DNA from: Candidatus Methylobacter titanis
Lineage (GTDB): Bacteria > Pseudomonadota > Gammaproteobacteria > Methylococcales > Methylomonadaceae
DNA length: 64,000 nt
Reading direction: 5' to 3'
Assembly: GCA_029946125.1 (NCBI GenBank)
Contig: JAQSDX010000006.1
Location: forward strand, 1 to 64,000
The notes under the pieces are model-generated. The model had not been told where the DNA came from and did not search any database. It saw only the letters and a program-made list of their open reading frames with translations. The position numbers were made by a program, and so were the translations under genes. Below, one piece after another: positions 32,958 through 42,699 of the stretch (position 1 is its first letter; each line of letters opens with the position of its first letter).

Positions 32958-33569
32958 TTATTCAGGCTCTTCCGCAACATCATCTTTACTAGCTTTTGAA
33001 GCCATCATAGACGCAATAGGATGATCATGCTCAGAACCTTGCGCTAAAGCCACAATTTCAACGCCTGCAGGCATAATTATATCCGAAAGATGCATTGAGT
33101 CACCAATATCTAGGCCAATCAAATCCACTTCAATATAATCAGGCAACACAGATGGCAAACAGGTAACCTCAACATCAATCATAGAATGAGCCGCAATACC
33201 ACCTTTCTTGCCACCGATAGATGCATCCTCATTAATAAAATGCAAAGGCACATGCACTTTTAGCGCATCCGCCATATTTACTCGAAGGAAATCCATGTGC
33301 AAGACTTGAAATTTAGCAGGATGGCGCTGCACAGCCTTTAGAATTACCTTCTCTGTTTTACCATCGACAGTAATATCCAAAACGTGTGAATACACCGCTT
33401 CACGCGCAAGATGTTTAATTACTTCATTATGACTTAGCACAAGCATTTGAGGCTCGACATGACCACCGTATATTACCGCAGGCACATTACCTTTATGACG
33501 CGCTCTTCTAGCTGCGCTCTTACCTGATTGCCCACGACTTTCGGCAACAAACTCAAATACGTTAGACAT
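32958..33569 (-). CDS. rplY: 50S ribosomal protein L25, general stress form (Ctc)
   Basis: 203 residues: an N-terminal 5S rRNA-binding domain (about 1-95, with ESRGQSGKSAARRARHKGNV and VPAVIYGGHVEP) joined to the C-terminal TL5-type beta domain. This is the long Ctc form, not the 95-residue enteric L25. bL25 binds loop E of 5S rRNA. The acidic tail (DDVAEEPE) is typical. It lies between prs and pth, as in Pseudomonas. Confidence 0.96.
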   Translation of the reverse strand: MSNVFEFVAESRGQSGKSAARRARHKGNVPAVIYGGHVEPQMLVLSHNEVIKHLAREAVYSHVLDITVDGKTEKVILKAVQRHPAKFQVLHMDFLRVNMADALKVHVPLHFINEDASIGGKKGGIAAHSMIDVEVTCLPSVLPDYIEVDLIGLDIGDSMHLSDIIMPAGVEIVALAQGSEHDHPIASMMASKASKDDVAEEPE

Positions 33570-33628
33570 TTTTCTCTCAACCCCGTGCTATTAAGCACAC
33601 CAAATTAAATTTTATCAATTTACAGCTA

Positions 33629-34582
33629 TCAATCTACATAGAGCGAACTAACTGACTCGCCAACAGCTATGCGCCTAATGGTTTCAGCCAGCATTTCTGC
33701 AACACTTAACTGTCTTATTTTACCTGACACAGCCGCCTCATGGCTCTGCGGAATAGTGTCGGTAACAACTAATTCATCAAGCTCTGAACTATTTATATTT
33801 TTTAAGGCAGAACCTGACAACACCGCATGAGTACAATACGCAACTACTTTGATAGCGCCATGCTTCTTCAATGCTTCTGCCGCATGACATAGCGTTCCTG
33901 CGGTATCAACTAAATCATCGATCAACACACAGGTACGACCATCTACATCGCCAATTATATGCATAATTTCCGCTACGTTAGCTTTTGGTCGACGCTTATC
34001 TATAATCGCAAGATCAGCATCGTCCAAGCGCTTTGCAAGTGCCCTAGCTCTGACAACACCACCAACATCCGGCGAAACAACAATCAAATCTTTATATTTT
34101 TGCCGCCACACGTCACCAAGAAGAATTGGCGAAGAGTAAACATTATCCACAGGAATATCAAAAAAACCCTGAATTTGATCAGCATGCAAATCAACTGTTA
34201 ATACTCGATCCGCACCTGCTTGCTCAATCATTTTTGCAACAAGTTTCGCGCTAATGGGAACCCGTGCTGAACGCGACCTTCTGTCCTGCCGAGCATAGCC
34301 ATAATAGGGCATCACTGCTGTTATTCGTGACGCTGACGCCCTATTTAAAGCATCCATCATCACCAACAACTCCATCAGATTTTCATTTGTTGGCGAACAG
34401 GTCGGCTGAATAACAAAAACATCCTTACCACGAACATTTTCTTCAATCTCTACCGCGACTTCTCCATCACTAAATCTTCCGACGGTCGCCATTCCAAGAC
34501 GCATATTGAGCTTCTTTACTATACCCTCTGACAAAGCCAAGTTAGCATTTCCAGAAAACACCATCACAGAGGTGTCACTCAT
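33629..34582 (-). CDS. prs: Ribose-phosphate pyrophosphokinase
   Basis: 317 residues from the ATG at 34580-34582 ([20 protein letters not shown]). The open frame continues upstream across the tRNA-Gln gene, which cannot be coding. Features are the flexible loop [20 protein letters not shown], the ATP-binding [11 protein letters not shown] and the PRPP-binding [14 protein letters not shown]. It makes PRPP from ribose 5-phosphate and ATP for nucleotide, histidine and tryptophan synthesis. It lies 38 nt after tRNA-Gln, a typical gammaproteobacterial arrangement with ispE upstream. Confidence 0.97.
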   Translation of the reverse strand: MSDTSVMVFSGNANLALSEGIVKKLNMRLGMATVGRFSDGEVAVEIEENVRGKDVFVIQPTCSPTNENLMELLVMMDALNRASASRITAVMPYYGYARQDRRSRSARVPISAKLVAKMIEQAGADRVLTVDLHADQIQGFFDIPVDNVYSSPILLGDVWRQKYKDLIVVSPDVGGVVRARALAKRLDDADLAIIDKRRPKANVAEIMHIIGDVDGRTCVLIDDLVDTAGTLCHAAEALKKHGAIKVVAYCTHAVLSGSALKNINSSELDELVVTDTIPQSHEAAVSGKIRQLSVAEMLAETIRRIAVGESVSSLYVD

Positions 34583-34620
34583 CAAGCACTCCCAAATAGA
34601 ATTCAACTTAGCGAGGTAAA

Positions 34621-34695
34621 TGGCTGGGCCGCAAGGATTCGAACCTTGGTATGCGGAGATCAAAACCCCGTGCCTTACCGCTTGGCGACGGCCCA
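34621..34695 (-). tRNA. tRNA-Gln (TTG)
   Basis: 75 nt. The reverse complement begins TGGGCCGTCGCCAAGCGGTA. The anticodon loop TTTTGAT gives anticodon TTG, and GCCA ends the molecule. It lies 13 nt after ispE and 38 nt before prs, so it is probably processed from a longer mRNA. Confidence 0.96.
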
Positions 34696-34708
34696 ATAAT
34701 TATGATAT

Positions 34709-35581
34709 TCAGTTACCAGCCTTCAGCCTTGAAAACAAAGGAGATTCATTTACACCCTTCACCAGATAAACCTGCCACTTCTTTTGAAGTGACCGATAGG
34801 CACTGACTGCGGCTTTTTTAGAATCAAACTGTGCAAAAACACAAGCCCCTGTTCCGGTTAGCCTTGCCTCAGAAAATTCAGACAATTCAACCAAAGCGTC
34901 TTTAACAGGTTGGTAACGTTCGCGAACCACCCCAAGACAATCGTTTTGGTGCTGACCCGCTATAAAGTCGACTATTCTGATTGATTTACTATTCCGTGTC
35001 AAATCTTTAGCTAAAAAAACTTCTTTCGTATCTACATGACAATCAGGCCTTATTAACACAACCCACTGTTCCGGAACATCTATTCTCTCAAGCTTTTCAC
35101 CAATTCCTTCCGCCCATGATGAATACCCATATACAAACACCGGCACATCTGCTCCCAATGTCAAGCCGAGTTCCGCCAACCTTTCTCTTGATAAATTCAG
35201 ACTCCATAGCTCGTTCAGCACAACCAAAGTCGTTGCCGCATCTGAACTACCGCCACCAAGTCCGCCCCCCATAGGCAGGTTTTTTTCGACCTCAATGCAT
35301 ACGCCTTGCTCGCAGCCAGTTTCTGCTTTTAACAGCTTTGCCGCCCTGATGGTCAGATCATCGGCTTCAGGTACACCGGGTATTGTTTTTTGTAAACTAA
35401 CCACCCCGTTACCCACAGGATGAAATGTTATCCAATCACATAAATCTATGAATTGAAATACCGTCTGCAGCAAATGATACCCATCACTTCGTTGTCCGGT
35501 AATTCGCAACATTAAGTTCAATTTTGCCGGCGCCGGCCATCTTTCTGTCCAGACAGCCCGATTAATTTTTTTTAACGTCAT
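34709..35581 (-). CDS. ispE: 4-diphosphocytidyl-2-C-methyl-D-erythritol kinase
   Basis: 290 residues. WPAPAKLNLMLRITGQRSDG begins the fold, and the GHMP-kinase ATP loop PMGGGLGGGSSDAATTL is at about 100. LTGTGACVFAQFD near the end is the second GHMP motif. IspE phosphorylates CDP-methylerythritol in the MEP route to isoprenoids. It overlaps lolB by 20 bp, the conserved lolB-ispE-prs order. Confidence 0.97.
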   Translation of the reverse strand: MTLKKINRAVWTERWPAPAKLNLMLRITGQRSDGYHLLQTVFQFIDLCDWITFHPVGNGVVSLQKTIPGVPEADDLTIRAAKLLKAETGCEQGVCIEVEKNLPMGGGLGGGSSDAATTLVVLNELWSLNLSRERLAELGLTLGADVPVFVYGYSSWAEGIGEKLERIDVPEQWVVLIRPDCHVDTKEVFLAKDLTRNSKSIRIVDFIAGQHQNDCLGVVRERYQPVKDALVELSEFSEARLTGTGACVFAQFDSKKAAVSAYRSLQKKWQVYLVKGVNESPLFSRLKAGN

Positions 35582-36167
35582 TTACAACCCAGCGATCGAT
35601 AATTAACTTTAACTTGACCTGCTTATTCATAACCGTCATTTTGTGCGGCATAGTACTATTATCAACCGACTGCATTTGCTTATATTCGCTCAGCCATCCG
35701 GCCTGATTAAAGCCGGCATCGGTCTCCTTGTATGAGACCGATGGCTCCGGCAAACCTACCACCCAATACCGCAGAGACAGCACAGGAACAAGCATGCCCA
35801 ATTGCCGTTTAATAAACTCTTCAGGCTGCGTTGATGATTGCACATCATCCCCACCTCGATCTATAGTGACAACATTATCTGCTAATGAAATAACAACTGC
35901 CCCCTGACCCATGGGACCGGATAACCTTATTTTCTCTGCATCAGGACTATGATCCCAGCTTATATTGGCCGACCAGGGATCACCTTCCCCCGTCAATGCC
36001 AATCGCCCTTCAAACGACCAATGCTCCAACTCATAGAGATGGAGCATTGCAGCCCTTGAATAACGCGCATCCGGCTCAACAGGAACAACGGAACAAGCTG
36101 ACAATAAAAATATCAAGCACCCACCAACCAATAATCCTATTTTAAAACGCAGCACCCTATTTTTCAC
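35562..36167 (-). CDS. lolB: Outer-membrane lipoprotein insertion protein LolB
   Basis: 201 residues with a lipoprotein signal: a hydrophobic stretch then FLLSAC, cysteine near residue 25. The mature part has WSFEGRLALTGEGDPWSANI and IRLSGPMGQGAVVISL, which match LolB. LolB receives lipoproteins from LolA and inserts them in the inner leaflet of the outer membrane. It overlaps both the upstream TPR gene (11 bp) and ispE (20 bp), so the three are translated as one unit. Confidence 0.93.
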   Translation of the reverse strand: MKNRVLRFKIGLLVGGCLIFLLSACSVVPVEPDARYSRAAMLHLYELEHWSFEGRLALTGEGDPWSANISWDHSPDAEKIRLSGPMGQGAVVISLADNVVTIDRGGDDVQSSTQPEEFIKRQLGMLVPVLSLRYWVVGLPEPSVSYKETDAGFNQAGWLSEYKQMQSVDNSTMPHKMTVMNKQVKLKLIIDRWVVNDVKKN

Positions 36168-37902
36168 TACTCAATATTCTCTTTTGGAACTCCAGTAAAT
36201 ATTCATCTTCTGGTGCTTTTTTAATAGCCTCATTAAATATTTTTCTGGCCGCCTCTTTTCTATCCAAGCGCCACAACACCTCAGCAAGATGAGCTGCTAT
36301 CTCACCTTCCTGTTGCTTTGCATACGCCCGCTCAAGATAACTCTTAGCTTGCTCAAGCTTTCCCAGTTTAAACTGTAGCCAGCCAAAACTATCCAAAATT
36401 ACCGCCTCGTCCGGCTGTAATTTAAGCGCATGCAGCAGATATTTTTCTGCCTCGACATAACGACCCGTATTAGCTAACAAGCTATAACCCAATGCATTTA
36501 AAGCCTCCGCATCATCGGGATATTTGACTAATATTTTTTTCAGGTCAGTCTCCAGTATATCCAACTTATTAATCCGCTCCGCCATTAACGCACGCGTATA
36601 TAACAAGTCTCTTTGATCTGGCTGACTGGCCAATGCACCACTCAATAACCCAAAGGCTTTTTCATATTGCTTTTGCTGACTGAACAACCCGGCCTGCATC
36701 AAAATGATACGCAGCTTCTGTTTTGGAAACTGACCCGCCAACAGCCCCAACCGCGAATCGGCTTTCTCGAATTCATTGTCTTTTACCAGTAATGATACTG
36801 CCGCAATTGCCGAGTCAAAAACTAACGGCCCGTCAGTTACTTTATCAAACCATGTCAACGCTTTTTGCGTATGCCCACGCTTTTCTTCTATTTTTCCCAG
36901 ATAAAAACTAGCCTGATTTTGCCATTCAGGCTGACCAAGTAATTGTTTAAAGATATCCTCTGCCTTCTCGTCACGATCCAACTGCAAATGCACTAATGCC
37001 AGTGAAATCTGACTCTCAACATCCTTCGGATCAGCCAAAACAATACCCTGATAAACCTCACCCGCCGCCTCGTATTCAGCCGCTTTTATTAAAACCTGAG
37101 CCAGTAGTTTTTTAAACTTATCATTTTCAGGATATTTAACGGATGCATTTCTCAACAGGATTTTTGCTTTATTCAAATCCCCCGAAATTACCGCTATCTG
37201 GGCCTGGAATATTAATGCCTTATCCCAGCCGGGCTGAATACTCAAAGCCTGCTGCACTTTCTTTTCAGCAAGCGCATTATCTTTCATTTCCATAGCCAAC
37301 AACGACTGCACAAAATAAACCACAGCCTGATCAGGATTTTTCGCCGCCAAGGCATCCAACACCCCATAAAAAAAATTCGTCTTGCCGTCTCTTTGCAAAA
37401 CAGTGAACAATTCAAGCACCGTCTTTTCAAATTCAGCAGGATCCATTTTTAACACCGCATCCAGATGATCAACAGCAGCCTGTTTATCGCCGGTTCTTAA
37501 TGCAGATAATGCGGCTATTTTTCTTGCCGTTGGATTCTTAGGATCTTGTTTTAACCATAAAGAAACCGCCTCATCCGTTTTATTGCCATCCCTCATATAC
37601 ATGGCAATCTTTGCCGCTCTTTCAGCAAACCTGGGATCATTAACACGCTTAGCGGCCTCCATGTAACCCTCCAACGCAATGGCATATTGACCTCTTTGTC
37701 CCGCAAGCTCTGCCGCCATTAGCATGTACATCACGTCTGGATCTATCGATGTTTTTACTTCACTTTGTTGCGTTTTTTCCTTGGGTTCGTCTATTGTTAC
37801 AGGTTCAATCACTTCTTCCTGCGCACTCGGCTTCTCAGGTGAACTGGCGCAACCATTAAGAAACACGAGGATTAACACTGAAAACAATCTAAAAATTAAC
37901 AC
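36157..37902 (-). CDS. TPR-repeat lipoprotein, GTG start
   Basis: 581 residues with a lipoprotein signal (LVFLNGCASS, cysteine at residue 18). About a dozen helical TPR-like repeats fill residues 50-575, for example PDDAEALNALGYSLL and PDEAVILDSFGWLQFKLGKL. AGGA lies 7 nt before the GTG at 37900-37902. The molecular role is unknown. A large TPR lipoprotein is common upstream of lolB in Pseudomonas and its relatives. Location next to LolB suggests an outer-membrane scaffold function, which is an inference. Confidence 0.85.
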   Translation of the reverse strand: MLIFRLFSVLILVFLNGCASSPEKPSAQEEVIEPVTIDEPKEKTQQSEVKTSIDPDVMYMLMAAELAGQRGQYAIALEGYMEAAKRVNDPRFAERAAKIAMYMRDGNKTDEAVSLWLKQDPKNPTARKIAALSALRTGDKQAAVDHLDAVLKMDPAEFEKTVLELFTVLQRDGKTNFFYGVLDALAAKNPDQAVVYFVQSLLAMEMKDNALAEKKVQQALSIQPGWDKALIFQAQIAVISGDLNKAKILLRNASVKYPENDKFKKLLAQVLIKAAEYEAAGEVYQGIVLADPKDVESQISLALVHLQLDRDEKAEDIFKQLLGQPEWQNQASFYLGKIEEKRGHTQKALTWFDKVTDGPLVFDSAIAAVSLLVKDNEFEKADSRLGLLAGQFPKQKLRIILMQAGLFSQQKQYEKAFGLLSGALASQPDQRDLLYTRALMAERINKLDILETDLKKILVKYPDDAEALNALGYSLLANTGRYVEAEKYLLHALKLQPDEAVILDSFGWLQFKLGKLEQAKSYLERAYAKQQEGEIAAHLAEVLWRLDRKEAARKIFNEAIKKAPEDEYLLEFQKRILSSEK

Positions 37903-38043
37903 ACAGTCGTCCTATTAATTGCCCACATATATTTTGCCATAGATTATCAGAAAAACCAGTTGAGTCAGACAGCTGGTTTATTCCATTTGGATAAAGCCAT
38001 TATATTTCTTAGAATATACTTACATAATACAGTCGTTAAGGCC

Positions 38044-38109
38044 CAAGGTAAAAGGTTAGCCATTTAAAAAACCAACCTTGATCCTTGATCCTTGGATCTT
38101 TTTACCTTG
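38044..38109. repeat. Inverted repeat with short tandem units upstream of hemA
   Basis: CAAGGTAAAA (38044-38053) and TTTTACCTTG (38100-38109) are perfect 10-bp inverted arms. Between them lie tandem CCTTGAT units (about 38077-38096). It ends 11 bp before the hemA ATG, so the hemA leader could fold into a hairpin close to its ribosome site. Function unknown. Confidence 0.6.
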
Positions 38110-38120
38110 AACCTAATCAC

Positions 38121-39380
38121 ATGACACTTCTTGCAGTTGGGATTAATTATAACACCGCGCCGGTCTCAATCCGTGAGCGCCTTTCATTCCCTGCCGAAAT
38201 CCTTGGATCTTCGTTGCAGGAATTGTGGCACATCAAAGAAATCAGCGAAGCCGCGATATTGTCTACCTGTAACCGCACCGAATTTTACTGCACCTCAACT
38301 ACAGCAAACAAACAAATCCTGATTGACTGGGTAGCCCAAAGCAAACAAATCAATGCCGACGATTTTATGCCTTATTTGTACTGCTATACCGATAGCGACC
38401 TGATCCGCCACATGTTTCGCGTAGCATGCGGCCTCGATTCGATGATTTTGGGAGAGCCGCAAATTCTTGGGCAAATGAAAACGGCTTATCAGACCGCCTA
38501 TGATGCGGGGACCTTGGGCAAGCGCTTGGGCAGGCTTTTTCAACATACCTTTACTGCCGCCAAAAAGGTGCGCACCGATACCGCTATTGGTTCCAGCCCC
38601 GTATCGGTTGCCTTTGCCGCCGTACAACTGGCACAGCAAATCTTCGATAAACTCAGTGAGCAGACTGCCCTTCTAATAGGCGCAGGCGAAACCATAGAAC
38701 TGACCGCGCGGCATTTGTCGCAACAAGGCATCGGTCGTATTATTATTGCCAACCGTACCTATGATAAAGCCCACGCCTTGGCCTTACAGTTTAACGGCTA
38801 CGCGATCGACTTAACCGAACTGCCTATGCATCTGGCCGAAGCCGACATCGTTATCTCATCAACTGCAAGTCAACTGCCGATACTGGGCAAAGGCCGCGTT
38901 GAAAGCGCTCTAAAAAAACGCAAGCATAAACCGATGTTCATGGTAGACCTTGCCGTACCCCGTGATATTGAGGCTGAAGTTGAGCAACTTAGCGATGTGT
39001 ACCTTTACACCATCGACGATCTGCAAAACACCATAGATAAAAATATGAATACCCGCCGACTAGCTGCTGAACAGGCCGAAGAAATCATCGACACCCAAGT
39101 CGACTACTTCTTAGCTTGGCTGCGCGCCCAAGGCGCTCAATCGACCATCCAGGATTATCGGAAGCAAGCCGAACAATCCCGTGATGCGGCCTTGCAGAAA
39201 GCCTTAGGCCTACTAAAAAGCGGAGTCCCCGCCGAACAAGCCCTTAACCGACTAGCCCATAGCCTGACTAACAAACTCATCCATACCCCCAGCACCCAAA
39301 TCAGAGCCGCCGCCGAAAACCAACGCCACGATTTGATCGCCGCCGCCCGTGAAATTTTTAAATTAACTAACTCTCAATGA
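38121..39380 (+). CDS. hemA: Glutamyl-tRNA reductase
   Basis: 419 residues from the ATG at 38121 ([20 protein letters not shown]). The frame is open 12 codons further upstream without family support. The catalytic cysteine is in [14 protein letters not shown] near residue 50, and [20 protein letters not shown] follows. The NADPH domain includes [16 protein letters not shown]. It reduces glutamyl-tRNA to glutamate semialdehyde, the committed step to haem and cobalamin. The last 4 bases overlap prfA (ATGA), giving the classical hemA-prfA-prmC operon. It is divergent from the TPR-lolB operon. Confidence 0.97.
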   Translation: MTLLAVGINYNTAPVSIRERLSFPAEILGSSLQELWHIKEISEAAILSTCNRTEFYCTSTTANKQILIDWVAQSKQINADDFMPYLYCYTDSDLIRHMFRVACGLDSMILGEPQILGQMKTAYQTAYDAGTLGKRLGRLFQHTFTAAKKVRTDTAIGSSPVSVAFAAVQLAQQIFDKLSEQTALLIGAGETIELTARHLSQQGIGRIIIANRTYDKAHALALQFNGYAIDLTELPMHLAEADIVISSTASQLPILGKGRVESALKKRKHKPMFMVDLAVPRDIEAEVEQLSDVYLYTIDDLQNTIDKNMNTRRLAAEQAEEIIDTQVDYFLAWLRAQGAQSTIQDYRKQAEQSRDAALQKALGLLKSGVPAEQALNRLAHSLTNKLIHTPSTQIRAAAENQRHDLIAAAREIFKLTNSQ

Positions 39381-40462
39381 AACAATCCATACAACATAAA
39401 CTCGAAAATCTGTGCGAACGCTATGACGAAATCGCCGCCTTACTTTCAGACCCTGAAGTACAAGGCAATCAAAACAAATTTCGCTCCTTAAGCCAGGAAT
39501 ACGCCCAAATTAATCCGCTGGTTGATTGCTACAAACGCTATCAACAGACTTTGGAAACGCTAGCATCAGCCAAGGAAATGGCCAATGACAGCGACCCGGA
39601 ATTAAGGGAAATGGCCAAAGAGGAAGTAAACGACGCTGAAAACCAGCGGGATGCAATCGATCATGAAATGCAAGTGCTGTTACTGCCTAAAGACCCCAAC
39701 GATAATCGCAATATTTTTATCGAAATCCGCGCCGGAACTGGTGGCGACGAAGCGGCGATCTTCTCCGGCGATCTTGCCCGCATGTATCAGCGCTACGCCG
39801 AGCGCAAAGGCTGGCAAACAGAAATTATCAACGAAAGTCACGGCGATCATGGCGGCTACAAAGAAGTCATACTGCGCGTTACCGGCAAGGATGTTTATTC
39901 CCAGTTAAAATTCGAATCCGGCGCACATCGGGTGCAGCGCGTGCCTGAAACCGAGTCGCAAGGACGCATCCATACTTCGGCCTGCACCGTCGCCATCATG
40001 CCGGAAGTCGACGAGGTTGACGCCATAGACATAAACCCATCAGACCTTAAGGTTGACACTTTCCGCGCCTCAGGAGCCGGTGGACAGCACATCAACAAGA
40101 CCGAATCTGCGATACGCATTACCCACATGCCAAGCGGTGTCGTGGTGGAATGTCAGGATGAACGCTCGCAACATAAAAATCGCGCCAGAGCCATGTCTTT
40201 ATTGGCATCGCGCTTGCTATCCGCCGAACAGGAAAAACACCATGCAGAACAATCGGCCACCCGAAAACTGCAAGTCGGCAGCGGCGACCGTTCCGAACGC
40301 ATCCGCACCTACAACTACCCGCAAGGACGCTTAACCGATCACCGCATCAACCTGACCTTGTATAAACTCGACGACATCATGCAGGGTGGGCTGGAGCATG
40401 TCCTGCAACCCTTGATCAGCGAACACCAAGCCGAACTGCTCACCCAGTTGGGCGAAGACTAA
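39377..40462 (+). CDS. prfA: Peptide chain release factor 1
   Basis: 361 residues. The stop-codon-reading loop has [20 protein letters not shown]; the PxT motif is PET here where E. coli has PAT. The catalytic GGQ lies in [22 protein letters not shown]1 ends translation at UAA and UAG. The methyltransferase that modifies its GGQ glutamine, PrmC, is encoded next. RF1 start overlaps hemA by 4 bp. Confidence 0.97.
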   Translation: MKQSIQHKLENLCERYDEIAALLSDPEVQGNQNKFRSLSQEYAQINPLVDCYKRYQQTLETLASAKEMANDSDPELREMAKEEVNDAENQRDAIDHEMQVLLLPKDPNDNRNIFIEIRAGTGGDEAAIFSGDLARMYQRYAERKGWQTEIINESHGDHGGYKEVILRVTGKDVYSQLKFESGAHRVQRVPETESQGRIHTSACTVAIMPEVDEVDAIDINPSDLKVDTFRASGAGGQHINKTESAIRITHMPSGVVVECQDERSQHKNRARAMSLLASRLLSAEQEKHHAEQSATRKLQVGSGDRSERIRTYNYPQGRLTDHRINLTLYKLDDIMQGGLEHVLQPLISEHQAELLTQLGED

Positions 40463-40467
40463 ATCAC

Positions 40468-41310
40468 ATGCACAGCATAAAATCCGTGCTGACAGACGCT
40501 GCCGACACACTGGCATTAGTCACCGATTCAGCCTTACTGGATGCGGAAGTTTTACTGTGCCTGGCACTTAACAAACCACGCTCCCATCTTCGCGCCTGGC
40601 CGGACAAACTACTACAGCCCGAGCAACTGACGGCGTTCAGGGCGTTGCTTGAACAACGCCAAAAAGGCACACCCATTGCCTATATCACCGGCAACAGGGA
40701 ATTCTGGTCGCGGGATTTTCAGGTATCGCCTGACGTATTGATTCCCAGACCCGACACCGAACTGCTTATTGAGCTCAGTTTAAAGCTGATACCGGCAGAT
40801 GAACCGGTCAAGATCATTGATCTGGGTACCGGCTCGGGCATTATTGCCATTACGCTGGCCGTTGAACGCCCTCATGCACAGATCAGCGCCACCGATATTA
40901 GCGTGGCCGCGTTAGCTATCGCCCGACTCAATGCTGACAAACACCACATCAACAATGTTCAGTTTTACCAAAGCAACTGGTATGCCGATGTTCCCGATAG
41001 CAAATTCGACCTGATTATCAGCAACCCGCCTTATATTGCAGAAGATGACAACCATCTTCTGCAAGGCGATGTCCGGTTTGAACCGCAAACAGCCTTGTGC
41101 GCCGCAGAGCAGGGACTTGGTGATATTAAAATCATCGCCACCCTAGCTCGAAACCACCTGGAACCAAAAGGACACCTGTTGATTGAACATGGCTACGACC
41201 AGCAACAGCAAGTGCAAACCCTATTTAAAAATTTGCATTATGATAAAGTACAAACTTATAAAGACTTATCCGGGCAACCCCGAGTGACTTATGGCCTATG
41301 GAACCCTTAA
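40468..41310 (+). CDS. prmC: Release factor glutamine methyltransferase
   Basis: 280 residues. An N-terminal helical domain (1-80) precedes a Rossmann methyltransferase with the SAM loop IIDLGTGSGIIAITLAVERP and the catalytic NPPY in DLIISNPPYIAED. PrmC methylates the GGQ glutamine of RF1 and RF2. It follows prfA by 5 nt, so enzyme and substrate are co-expressed. The 3' end overlaps the next gene by 13 bp. Confidence 0.96.
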   Translation: MHSIKSVLTDAADTLALVTDSALLDAEVLLCLALNKPRSHLRAWPDKLLQPEQLTAFRALLEQRQKGTPIAYITGNREFWSRDFQVSPDVLIPRPDTELLIELSLKLIPADEPVKIIDLGTGSGIIAITLAVERPHAQISATDISVAALAIARLNADKHHINNVQFYQSNWYADVPDSKFDLIISNPPYIAEDDNHLLQGDVRFEPQTALCAAEQGLGDIKIIATLARNHLEPKGHLLIEHGYDQQQQVQTLFKNLHYDKVQTYKDLSGQPRVTYGLWNP

Positions 41311-41738
41311 CTATCATGACCCAAGAACATATCCAAATTCCGCGCAAAATCATCAATCAGTTATTACATCTTGCGCAAATCTCGCCGGATCTTGAAGTAT
41401 GCGGACTTATCGGCAGTAAAAACGGCCTGCCCTGCAGCTGTTATCCCGTTAAAAATATCGCAGAACACGCGCAGCTGAGCTTCCAGCTTGACGCCGCCCA
41501 ACAAATCTCAGCCATGGCTAAAATGCGAGAGCAGGATGAACAACTATTTGCCATCTATCATTCTCACCCGACCGCACCGGCAACACCATCAATCACCGAT
41601 CTAGAGCTCTCGTCCTATCCCAATGCGTTTTATCTGATCATTTCACTCGATACCAAAGGTATTTTAGAAATGCGCTGTTTTAAAATTGATCATCAATCAG
41701 CACAAGAAATAGCGCTGTCCTTAAGCGACGATGCGTAA
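41298..41738 (+). CDS. JAMM/MPN-type metalloprotease-like protein
   Basis: 146 residues; a second ATG at 41316 could also start it and would shorten the overlap with prmC. The JAMM zinc-protease motif is complete: a glutamate in LEVCGLIG, then HSHP followed by S-x2-D in AIYHSHPTAPATPSITDLEL. Bacterial relatives remove small ubiquitin-like tails or process sulfur-carrier proteins. No sulfur-carrier or ubiquitin-like gene is visible nearby, so the substrate is unknown. Its overlap with prmC suggests co-expression. Confidence 0.8.
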   Translation: MEPLTIMTQEHIQIPRKIINQLLHLAQISPDLEVCGLIGSKNGLPCSCYPVKNIAEHAQLSFQLDAAQQISAMAKMREQDEQLFAIYHSHPTAPATPSITDLELSSYPNAFYLIISLDTKGILEMRCFKIDHQSAQEIALSLSDDA

Positions 41739-41778
41739 ATTATAATAACAAGTCCCACTTTAAGAGAGAAAACACCCG

Positions 41779-42609
41779 ATGGAACCATTTACCAACATAC
41801 GCGCACTCATCATCGACATGGATGGCGTTTTATGGCACGGCGAGCAGCCGATGCCCGGATTGACTGATTTTTTTCAAACCTTACGCGATCAACAAATACC
41901 CTTTATTCTGGCAACCAATAACGCCAGCCTGACACAGGAACAGTATGTCACTAAGCTGGCACTGATGGGTGTAGAAGTAACCCGCGATGAAATCCTAACC
42001 TCCAGCATGGCAACGGCCCTATACCTGAGCGAGCATAACAATCCGACGAACAGCCGCGTATTTGTGATTGGCGAAGATGGCGCTAGACAGCCGCTTATTG
42101 AACGCGGATTTACTCTAACCGGACTGTATGAATTAAATGATGACAAAACCAATCCCAATAAGGGCGCTGACATTGTTGTCTGTGGCATGGATAAAACCTT
42201 GTCTTGGGACAAACTGGCGACCGCTACGCTGAATATTCGCGCCGGAGCCCAATTCATCGGCACCAATGCCGATACCACGTTGCCGACAGAACGCGGCCTC
42301 ACCCACGGCAACGGCGCAATTCTGGCTGCATTAACGGCTGCCACCGGCGTAACGCCGACCATCATCGGCAAGCCCGAACCCATCATTTATCAGCAAGCCC
42401 TGACGTTACTGGGTGCTGATCCTGCGCAAACAGTGGCTATCGGCGATCGACTTGAAACCGACATTCTTGGTGCCGTTCGTACTGGCATACGCAGCCTGAT
42501 GGTTTTATCGGGCGTGTCCACTGAAGAAGATATTACAGCAGCGGATTATCAACCAACCTGGGTTATGCCCGACATCCGCGCGGTAACCCAAGCGTTGAAA
42601 AACTGCTGA
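41779..42609 (+). CDS. HAD-superfamily phosphatase (NagD-like, class IIA)
   Basis: 276 residues. HAD motif I is ALIIDMDGVLWHGEQPMPG, motif II is FILATNNASLT, and the C-terminal GKPEPIIYQQAL with AIGDRLETDILGAVRTG gives motifs III and IV. A C2 cap lies between. This fits the NagD/phosphoglycolate-phosphatase group that cleaves small phosphate monoesters. The substrate cannot be told from sequence. AAGAGAG precedes the ATG. It stands alone between the JAMM gene and dhaK. Confidence 0.85.
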   Translation: MEPFTNIRALIIDMDGVLWHGEQPMPGLTDFFQTLRDQQIPFILATNNASLTQEQYVTKLALMGVEVTRDEILTSSMATALYLSEHNNPTNSRVFVIGEDGARQPLIERGFTLTGLYELNDDKTNPNKGADIVVCGMDKTLSWDKLATATLNIRAGAQFIGTNADTTLPTERGLTHGNGAILAALTAATGVTPTIIGKPEPIIYQQALTLLGADPAQTVAIGDRLETDILGAVRTGIRSLMVLSGVSTEEDITAADYQPTWVMPDIRAVTQALKNC

Positions 42610-42699
42610 TTAGTGCTCTTGATACGCATTACCGCTAATTGCCCGGACCTACCATAAGCGCTATCATGAAAAAAACCTGAATCTACCGGAGCCGCTGCA

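Noticed and set aside
33585-33598. Small hairpin GTGCT-ATTA-AGCAC between rplY and prs as a terminator
   Set aside because: Only a 5-bp stem and no T tract on the minus strand.
34583-34696. N-terminal extension of prs
   Set aside because: It would translate through the tRNA-Gln gene; the conserved start is at 34582.
41889-42386. 165-codon minus-strand frame opposite the HAD phosphatase
   Set aside because: The plus-strand frame has all HAD motifs; the antisense frame looks like a codon-bias shadow.
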